64,000 nucleotides of DNA. It comes from Chryseobacterium sp. CH25. Lineage in GTDB: Bacteria; Bacteroidota; Bacteroidia; Flavobacteriales; Weeksellaceae. Made by a program: the position numbers and the translations under genes. Of the stretch, positions 58,068 through 64,000 are shown one piece after another. The number at the start of each line of letters is the position of its first letter. Positions within the stretch are counted from its first letter, which is position 1. Location of the stretch: assembly GCF_004119455.1 (NCBI RefSeq), contig NZ_NRQT01000006.1, positions 124,001 to 188,000 of the forward strand, read 5' to 3'. The notes beneath the pieces are model-generated. The model was not told the origin of the DNA, made no database searches, and saw only the letters and a list, made by a program, of their open reading frames with translations.

Positions 58068-58074
58068 TTATTCA

Positions 58075-60528
58075 TTAAAAATTAAAATTAAGCCTTCCGA
58101 AGAAATAGCTTCCCAATGTTCCCATCTGAACCGGCGCATATTTAAATACTCCATAATATGAGTTTTTATAAATCTGAAGATCCGGGAAAACATCAAATAC
58201 GTTGTTGGCTCCTACTGTAAAGTTGATATTTTTTGTAATATCATACCCTACACTAATATCTGTAACCACTTTTGGAGCAAACTCCTGAACCTCTCCGAAA
58301 GGATAACCGTCTCTAATTACTTTACCAAAATAGGTATTTCTCACGAGAAAATTAAATTTTCCTATTCCATAAGTTAGTCCCAATGATGCTTTTGTTTTAG
58401 GTGAAAGGGTTTCTATAATATTGATCTGATCCGGGCCGAAGAATTCATTTTGAGGGGTTCCCAGGTTTTCTGGGAAGTGAAAATCTGTAATTTTTGTTTC
58501 AGTATAATTTCCTGCAAGGTTAATATTTAAGTTTCCTCCTGCAAGCTTCCAATCATAAGAAACTACTACATCTACTCCTTTCGTTTCTGTATCAATGGCG
58601 TTGGCAAAGAATCTTCCGCTTTCCACTGCATTTCCTTCTCCTACCACTTTAGGGTCAGATAATCTGGGATCTGTGATATTGCTGGTAATAACAATTCTGT
58701 CTTTTACTTTAATAATATATCCGTCTACCGTAATGAATAGTCCTTTAACAGGCTGTAAGGTAAATCCTGCACTTCCGTTAACGGATGTTTCCTGCTTTAA
58801 TTTATCAAATCCAAGAACCTGTGCGGCCTGGCTGTCATTATTAAAGATTCCTTTTCTTACAATTCCCTCTCCGGAAGTAGAAATATCTGCAAAAGAGTTA
58901 TTAAAATACTGCTGCTGAAGCGATGGTGCCCTGAATCCAGTCCCAACCGCTGCTCTTACTGCATAATTTTTTACAAACTCATATCTGATGGCTAGTTTTC
59001 CATTAAGAGTGCTTCCAAAATCTGAGTAGTTTTCAAATCTGGCAGCGGCATCTATGTTCAGTTTTTTATCCAAATCATAGGAAAGGTCAGCATACACCGC
59101 AGTTGAATGTCTGTCTTTTTTTAAAGCGTTATCCAGTGAGAAACCAATAAAGGATTGCGAACCTCCCGCTCCGATTACTTTAGACCCTTTCGTTGCTACA
59201 TTTCCATTCTCATCATATTGGGTATAAGAAGCCTCATCTCCTGCTTTGATCTGGTATTGTTCAAATCTGAATTCCCCACCGAATGCAATATTGAAGTTTT
59301 TTATTTTTTTTGAAACATCAAGATTAACGGTATTTTGCAAGAAACTGTGAGCTCCTGCATAAAAACGGGTTGGCGATTTAATCCCCAGAGAAGCGTTATT
59401 GGTATTGCTTACATTGTAATTGAAAGTATTGTTTCCGAACGTATTGCTCAGGTCTATCAACCAATCGTTTACATTATATTTTGCTCCTACAGCATAGGAA
59501 ATATCATAAATCTGAGAATTCAAAACTGCCTGAAAACCGTTGGGATAAATTTCTTTCACAATATTAAAGTCCTCATTGGGAAGTCTTCTGAAGCCATATC
59601 CTTTTCCTTCTTTAATACTGAAACCTCCAAAAGAATAGAATTTAAAGTTATCATTCAAAGGATATTCTGAATTGAAGAATAACTGTCCCTGTCTGATCTG
59701 TGCATCTCCAATCTGGAAATTGAAATCATCTCTTGTTAATCCTCGTTCTTTGATCTTCGCATCATCTGCAGCTCTGGCAGCTTTTACAGCCTCAGCATCA
59801 CCAGCAAATTCATAAGCGAAATTATTCCCGAAAATATCAAGATCATGATTTTGGGTTCTCGTTGTCTTTCCTCTGTGGCTTAACTGCAATGAAAGATTAA
59901 TAAATCCGTCATTTTTACCAAGAGAAGTTCCATAGTTTACTCCTGCCTGGTAAGTGTCGCCATCATTTCTTCCACTTAATCCATAGGTTAAACTTGCAGA
60001 AGCTCCTGCATTCTTTTTTAAAATAATATTGATAACCCCAGCAATAGCATCGGAACCATATTGGGCAGCAGCACCATCTCTTAACACTTCAATCTTTTCA
60101 ATGGCAATGACAGGGATGGTACTTAAATCTGTTCCTACGGATCCATTTCCTACGGTATTCTGATAATTGACAAGAGAGGTTGTATGTCTTCTTTTTCCGT
60201 TAAGTAATACTAAAACCTGATCAGGACCCATTCCTCTTAATGTTACAGGATCAATATGCTCCGTTCCGTCAGAAGCGGATTGTCTTACGGAATTAAATGA
60301 AGGAATAACATAGTTCAGGAGATCCTGAGCCGTCATTTGCGGAGAGGATCTCTGAACTTTATCGATATTAATAACATCTACAGGAACCGGAGTTTCCAGT
60401 TTTGTCCTTTTAACATTACGGTTTCCGACAATAATAATGTCTTCGATTTGTTTTCCTTTTTCTTCCTGCTCCTGAGCAGCTACTAAAATTGTCCCAAGCA
60501 GCAATACAGCTGTACTTAATTTTTTCAT
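58075..60528 (-). CDS. TonB-dependent outer membrane receptor under SAM riboswitch
   Basis: From the ATG at 60528 (MKKLSTAVLLLGTILVAAQ) this is an 817-residue receptor; an upstream TTG at 60543 would add five residues before the signal peptide. Plug domain at about 40-165 (PVPVDVINIDKVQRSSPQMTAQDLLN, TLRGMGPDQVLVLLNGKRR, KIEVLRDGAAAQYGSDAIAGVINII) and a 22-strand barrel ending FGRLNFNF. No SusD partner and no N-terminal carboxypeptidase-like domain, so it is not a glycan receptor of the SusC kind. The SAM-I riboswitch in front implies uptake of a methionine-related compound. Confidence 0.93.
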   Translation of the reverse strand: MKKLSTAVLLLGTILVAAQEQEEKGKQIEDIIIVGNRNVKRTKLETPVPVDVINIDKVQRSSPQMTAQDLLNYVIPSFNSVRQSASDGTEHIDPVTLRGMGPDQVLVLLNGKRRHTTSLVNYQNTVGNGSVGTDLSTIPVIAIEKIEVLRDGAAAQYGSDAIAGVINIILKKNAGASASLTYGLSGRNDGDTYQAGVNYGTSLGKNDGFINLSLQLSHRGKTTRTQNHDLDIFGNNFAYEFAGDAEAVKAARAADDAKIKERGLTRDDFNFQIGDAQIRQGQLFFNSEYPLNDNFKFYSFGGFSIKEGKGYGFRRLPNEDFNIVKEIYPNGFQAVLNSQIYDISYAVGAKYNVNDWLIDLSNTFGNNTFNYNVSNTNNASLGIKSPTRFYAGAHSFLQNTVNLDVSKKIKNFNIAFGGEFRFEQYQIKAGDEASYTQYDENGNVATKGSKVIGAGGSQSFIGFSLDNALKKDRHSTAVYADLSYDLDKKLNIDAAARFENYSDFGSTLNGKLAIRYEFVKNYAVRAAVGTGFRAPSLQQQYFNNSFADISTSGEGIVRKGIFNNDSQAAQVLGFDKLKQETSVNGSAGFTLQPVKGLFITVDGYIIKVKDRIVITSNITDPRLSDPKVVGEGNAVESGRFFANAIDTETKGVDVVVSYDWKLAGGNLNINLAGNYTETKITDFHFPENLGTPQNEFFGPDQINIIETLSPKTKASLGLTYGIGKFNFLVRNTYFGKVIRDGYPFGEVQEFAPKVVTDISVGYDITKNINFTVGANNVFDVFPDLQIYKNSYYGVFKYAPVQMGTLGSYFFGRLNFNF

Positions 60529-60624
60529 CTTTGTTCTTGCCAATTAATACTATTCTTCCGCAGACCATACTGCAGATACACAAGACTTCAAGAAATGGAA
60601 TTCATATAAGAAATATTGACTTCA

Positions 60625-60726
60625 CTTATCTCCCCCATCGGGTTGGAATTAGCACCTTTACACTTGTGGAATTGTGTTGGTTGCTAAGGTTTCTTTGGGC
60701 CAAATCCCTCCACCTTTCTTGATAAA
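60625..60726 (-). promoter_or_regulatory. SAM-I (S-box) riboswitch
   Basis: Read on the minus strand from 60726: P1 arm TTTATC pairs with GATAAG at 60630 to 60625; the P2/kink-turn segment AAGAAAGGTGGAGGGATTTG and GGCCCAAAGAAACC; TAGCAACC; a P3 helix with ACAC and GTGT; AAAGGTGCTAATTCC; then P4 with CAACCCGATGGGGGAGAT. These are the conserved blocks of the S-box aptamer. The 97 bases to the ATG at 60528 show no T-tract terminator, so translational control is likely (inference). High SAM should lower expression of the TonB receptor and permease. Confidence 0.93.
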
Positions 60727-60733
60727 TCTAGTG

Positions 60734-60763
60734 CAAAAGTAGACTATTTTTTCAAATCTGCAA
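60734..60763 (-). promoter_or_regulatory. promoter of the SAM-riboswitch operon
   Basis: On the minus strand TTG (60763-60761), 19-base spacer, TACTTTTG (60741-60734), matching TAnnTTTG. The aptamer begins about 8 bases downstream, so the riboswitch is at the very start of the mRNA. Confidence 0.75.
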
Positions 60764-60785
60764 AAAAGTACATCACCGTTCAAAA

Positions 60786-60824
60786 GAAAAAGGCAAATCT
60801 GCTGAGCTGCAAATTTGCCTTTAT
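60786..60824 (-). terminator. terminator after amylase gene
   Basis: Stem AAAGGCAAAT with ATTTGCCTTT (about 60789-60822), extended by GC pairs near the loop, T-run on the minus strand. Confidence 0.85.
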
Positions 60825-60826
60825 TT

Positions 60827-63661
60827 TTATTTTACGATCATCTTTTGAATCGCTATTCCGGTTTCGGATTTCAGGTGAACCAGATAAGTTCCCGGTGGGT
60901 AATTAACCTTCAGTTCATTGCTTCCACTTTCTCTATCCAGTTTAAATGAGTCCAGCTTTTTACCACTCATATCAAAAATAGTGATTTCTCCATTTTTAGC
61001 TTTATTAAAAATCAATTTTGCAAAACCATTTCTGATCGGGTTATCTGCAATCTGAAGGGATAATTTACTGGCAGCATTCACATCTGAAACAGATAAAGCC
61101 CCGGCATAGTTTCCAAAAATCCTGAATTCTCCGGGCTGTAAAGTAATTGGTGCTATTGTAGAATTTATATTTGAAATGGAATCATCCATCAAGTTTTTCC
61201 ATTGACCAACATAAGGGAAATATGGCACAACATTTTGCACAGAAGTGGAGTAATTTGCAAGAACTACCACATTTTTCATTCCGTTAATTGTATTGTCATA
61301 CACATAAATTCTTGTAATCAAACCATCCGGATCATTCGCAAGGTTGTTTGATTCTATGCTATAAGTCTTTGATTTGAATACTGGATTGGTATTTCTGATA
61401 TCGATAATCTTCGCCCAGGTATCATATACAGCCTTTCTGTTGGCATCAGTATCATAGCCTAATGTAAATGCGATAGGTTTTTCATCAGTTCTGCAACCAC
61501 TGTTGATACTTCCATCCGCACATCTGTTGATACTGAATTCATACCCCAGTTCTCCAAACTGCCAGATCATTTTCGGTCCAGGAATGGTAAAGAATGTTGC
61601 TCCAAATGTTTTCATTCTTTCTAAAGCTGTATTCAGGTTCTTTACACTGTACCCTCCGTTCACAGCTCCATAAGTCAGGTTTTTAAACATCAGTCTTTCT
61701 TCATCATGACTTTCTCCATAGCCTACAGCGCGCATACCGGCAAATCCATGAAGGTTATGGTGCATACGGTCATAATTACTGTTTTCCTTATAACCCATTG
61801 TATTCTGATTGTAAGGCTCCGTCTGTTTGTTCCAAAGCATCACTCCCTTTCCTTCTGCTACTCTGTAATTTGCCCATTGCTGCTCTTCCTGATCTGTTCC
61901 CAGGTGTTCAAATATCATATACGAATTAGGATCAAGTGCCCATTGCTTATCCGCATAGTTCTTCATAATATCCACTCTGTCCTGTTGATAGGCATTGGTA
62001 CAGTTTTCATCATTCTCAGAACAGTTTTGAGTGAAACCTTTCGTTAAATCCCAACGGAAACCATCAATATGATATTCTTTCAACCATTGTTCAAGACATC
62101 TTTCAACGTAATATTGAGTTGAAGGATTGGAATGGTTAAAATCATTAAATACATTGTATGAATGTTTCGGAACCTGATTGAAATAAGGGTTATTCGGAGC
62201 TACATCACCATAACCGTCTCCATCAGGATCTATATTCCAAAGTCTTACCAAAGGAGAGCGTCCTGTAGCATGATTAAAAGCCACATCCAGAATCACAGCA
62301 ATGCCATTCTGATGACATAGATCCACAAACTCTTTGAATTTTTCCGGAGTTCCATAAGCTTTGTCTAAGGCATAATGGAATGAAGTATTGTAGCCCCAGG
62401 AAAGATTTCCGTCAAATTCCATGATAGGAAGCAGTTCAATAGCATTGATCTTTAGGTCTTTTAAATAGGAAATTTTATTAATCAAAGACTGCCAGTTTTT
62501 TTCCTGTGTAAAGTCTCTCAGCAGGAGCTCATACACTACAAGATCTTCTTTTGCAGGTCTCTGAAAATTGGTGATCTGCCAGTTGTAAGAAACTTGTCCG
62601 GTTTTAAATGTTGAAACCTCAAAGCCCTGTCCTGCCGGAAACGCTGGAAGATTAGGATAAGTAGAAGAGGAAATCCATGGATCATCATAAGAAGATAAAA
62701 TCTGAGGAGAATAAGGATCTGCCACTTTTTTCAAATCATTAGTTCTATACTGGAAGGTATACAGCTGTTGTGGAGTTAATCCGTTCAGCTCAATCCAGTA
62801 AAGATCAGGATTGGCAGTATCTTTTTTCATCAGATAAGTGTCATTCACTGCCCAGTTATTGAAACTTCCGATAACGTGAATAAAGTTTTTGTGGGGAGCA
62901 TATAAAGCCAGTCCAATTTTTGTCGGGTCTGTTGGATCATAATTGATTCCTTGCTTAATCCAATTCGGAATCGCTTCAGAAATTACATTTCGAGGAACCT
63001 GTAAAATAAATGTTGTACTTTTTGAGCTGCTTCCCTCTGTAGCAATAAGCTCCATATTGGCATCTTGTGAAACCGTATAGCTATAGGAATAAGATTGGGA
63101 TGGTGCAGAAGTAGAATGTACTACTGTTCCATTCGCTTTAAGCTGAAAAGTAGCATTTACATTAGTTGTTGCTGTAATATTAATTGAATTTCCCGCTGGA
63201 ACTGTGGTAAGACTGTTCGCCGCAGGATTGGTCAAGTTTAAATTCAGAATTCCTACATTCACGAAAATATCCGGTGAGGTCTGATGTGATCCGGTCTTAT
63301 CCTTTAATAAAAATCCGAACCTTCCTATTCCGGTTCTTCCAAAAAAGGTCGTTGGTGTAAATGTAAGTGAGTATGTATCTGTTCCAGCGTTGTAATTAAG
63401 TTTATTTACATCATTGGAATTGTTCCAGCTCCCGTTGGTAGGACAATTCTGACTGTTCTGATAATTGGTATCAAAAGACCAGGACCAGATGTATATTGAA
63501 TGATCCGTTAATCCCCAGGCTGATTCATCAATCTGATCTCCGGGAACTGTAAGGGTAATGGCGTCTGTTTCATTAAATGGATTGGGCGAAATTGTATAGT
63601 TAATCTGCCCAAAAACAACCATTGTAATGAATAGCAAAACAACAGTATAGAATTTTTTCAT
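60827..63661 (-). CDS. secreted GH13 alpha-amylase family protein with T9SS tail
   Basis: A 944-residue exported glycoside hydrolase (signal peptide to VFGQ). N-terminal beta-rich binding domains (about 20-240), an isoamylase/pullulanase-like N-domain (GSFNNWAVNDTYLMKKD), then the GH13 barrel: region I DVAFNHATG, region II GFRWDLTKG (nucleophile Asp), region III FEHLG (acid Glu), region IV GESHDEE. A C-terminal type A T9SS tail ends it (SLQIADNPIRNGFAKLIF, GTYLVHLKSE). It probably attacks extracellular starch, glycogen or related alpha-glucans; debranching activity cannot be told from sequence. Confidence 0.92.
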   Translation of the reverse strand: MKKFYTVVLLFITMVVFGQINYTISPNPFNETDAITLTVPGDQIDESAWGLTDHSIYIWSWSFDTNYQNSQNCPTNGSWNNSNDVNKLNYNAGTDTYSLTFTPTTFFGRTGIGRFGFLLKDKTGSHQTSPDIFVNVGILNLNLTNPAANSLTTVPAGNSINITATTNVNATFQLKANGTVVHSTSAPSQSYSYSYTVSQDANMELIATEGSSSKSTTFILQVPRNVISEAIPNWIKQGINYDPTDPTKIGLALYAPHKNFIHVIGSFNNWAVNDTYLMKKDTANPDLYWIELNGLTPQQLYTFQYRTNDLKKVADPYSPQILSSYDDPWISSSTYPNLPAFPAGQGFEVSTFKTGQVSYNWQITNFQRPAKEDLVVYELLLRDFTQEKNWQSLINKISYLKDLKINAIELLPIMEFDGNLSWGYNTSFHYALDKAYGTPEKFKEFVDLCHQNGIAVILDVAFNHATGRSPLVRLWNIDPDGDGYGDVAPNNPYFNQVPKHSYNVFNDFNHSNPSTQYYVERCLEQWLKEYHIDGFRWDLTKGFTQNCSENDENCTNAYQQDRVDIMKNYADKQWALDPNSYMIFEHLGTDQEEQQWANYRVAEGKGVMLWNKQTEPYNQNTMGYKENSNYDRMHHNLHGFAGMRAVGYGESHDEERLMFKNLTYGAVNGGYSVKNLNTALERMKTFGATFFTIPGPKMIWQFGELGYEFSINRCADGSINSGCRTDEKPIAFTLGYDTDANRKAVYDTWAKIIDIRNTNPVFKSKTYSIESNNLANDPDGLITRIYVYDNTINGMKNVVVLANYSTSVQNVVPYFPYVGQWKNLMDDSISNINSTIAPITLQPGEFRIFGNYAGALSVSDVNAASKLSLQIADNPIRNGFAKLIFNKAKNGEITIFDMSGKKLDSFKLDRESGSNELKVNYPPGTYLVHLKSETGIAIQKMIVK

Positions 63662-63749
63662 GTCTTTATTTTTATCGAATATAATATTATTTTTTTTTCA
63701 TATAACTGATTTTACTCGATTTAACTTCAAAAGCTGATATATGATCACC

Positions 63750-63784
63750 AAAAAGGCCCATGATAAAAATTTCATGAGCCTTTC
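63750..63784 (-). terminator. terminator after the partial T9SS gene
   Basis: Stem AAAGGC-C-CATGA with TCATG-A-GCCTTT (63753-63783, one mismatch), T-run on the minus strand, 75 bases beyond the stop at 63860. Confidence 0.75.
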
Positions 63785-63859
63785 AATAAAAGTAATTGTA
63801 ATGAACTATACCGTATGTAACGGAAATCTACCGGATATATTGATTCAAATGTTAAAAAA

Positions 63860-64000
63860 TTAATTTTTTATAATTTTCTTTACCACAGATTCTCCGTTCT
63901 TTAATTTTAATTCTATCATATACAAGCCTGAAGGAAGACTATTCATATTGATCTTATTACCTGAAAATGAAGCTTCTACACTTTGACCAATGGCATTAAT
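63860..64000 (-). CDS. C-terminal end of a T9SS cargo protein (partial)
   Basis: The frame ends at TAA (63860-63862) and continues off the window. The visible 46 residues, including INMNSLPSGLYMIELKLKNG, SVVKKIIKN, are a type A T9SS sorting tail. The catalytic or binding part lies outside the window. Confidence 0.8.
   Translation of the reverse strand: MNAIGQSVEASFSGNKINMNSLPSGLYMIELKLKNGESVVKKIIKN

Noticed and set aside
1..64000. tRNA, rRNA, tmRNA, CRISPR arrays, insertion sequences, prophage or integrase genes
   Set aside because: Scanned for by eye on both strands; no convincing example found. A profile search could still find a diverged small RNA.

Overview
This is an AT-rich chromosomal segment from a member of the Bacteroidota, most likely a Flavobacteriia/Weeksellaceae organism close to Chryseobacterium. 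The evidence is a set of type IX secretion (T9SS) cargo with Por-type C-terminal tails, promoters of the Bacteroidota form TTG-N19-TAnnTTTG, a cbb3 oxidase cluster with FixH and a SafE-like protein, a Chryseobacterium-type double-glycine 'bacteriocin-like' peptide, and general lack of Shine-Dalgarno sites. No tRNA, rRNA, CRISPR array, transposase or phage gene was seen.

Layout. 1-4.7 kb: end of a cbb3 cytochrome oxidase operon (ccoNO tail, ccoQ, ccoP, ccoG, fixH, safE-like) and a lipoprotein. 4.7-16.6 kb, mostly minus strand: serS, lipoprotein, flippase plus glycosyltransferase, membrane protein, an Fe-S oxidoreductase pair, an MCE/MlaD protein and a PpiD-type foldase. 16.8-33 kb, mostly plus: lon, AI-2E-type permease, a bacteriocin-like peptide, DoxX, acyl-CoA dehydrogenase (minus), DUF4349, TraB/GumN, ECF sigma plus membrane partner, pgi, folD, queE, a sugar-phosphate transferase, and an MlaE/MlaF-like ABC pair with a small outer-membrane barrel. 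33-39.6 kb: M48 protease, meaB, two tandem cytochrome c lipoproteins, M36 protease. 39.7-44.3 kb: a minus-strand RNA-repair/ribosome-rescue operon (unknown protein, RtcB, nucleotidyltransferase, PrfH, TPR protein). 44.3-64 kb: lipoprotein, M28 peptidase, methylmalonyl-CoA mutase, T9SS proteins, M12B protease, prolyl oligopeptidase, prfA, an APC permease and TonB receptor behind a SAM-I riboswitch, and a secreted GH13 amylase.

The most interesting part is the RtcB-PrfH operon. About 200 bases before its first gene lie a good promoter, a 25-codon leader ORF, and a terminator hairpin whose 5' arm can instead pair, over 12 bp with one bulge, with the 3' part of the leader ORF. That is the layout of a translation-sensing attenuator. 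I infer that poorly translating (for example nicked) ribosomes would switch on the genes that repair and rescue them. The operon also holds an intact-looking nucleotidyltransferase and a structured intergenic RNA-like element.

Quality warning: seven genes (lon, acyl-CoA dehydrogenase, TraB/GumN, M36 protease, rtcB, prolyl oligopeptidase, APC permease) are broken by nine single-base deficits. Eight lie in A/T runs, and every gene is restored to normal family length by adding one base per site. This looks like homopolymer under-calling in the assembly rather than biology.
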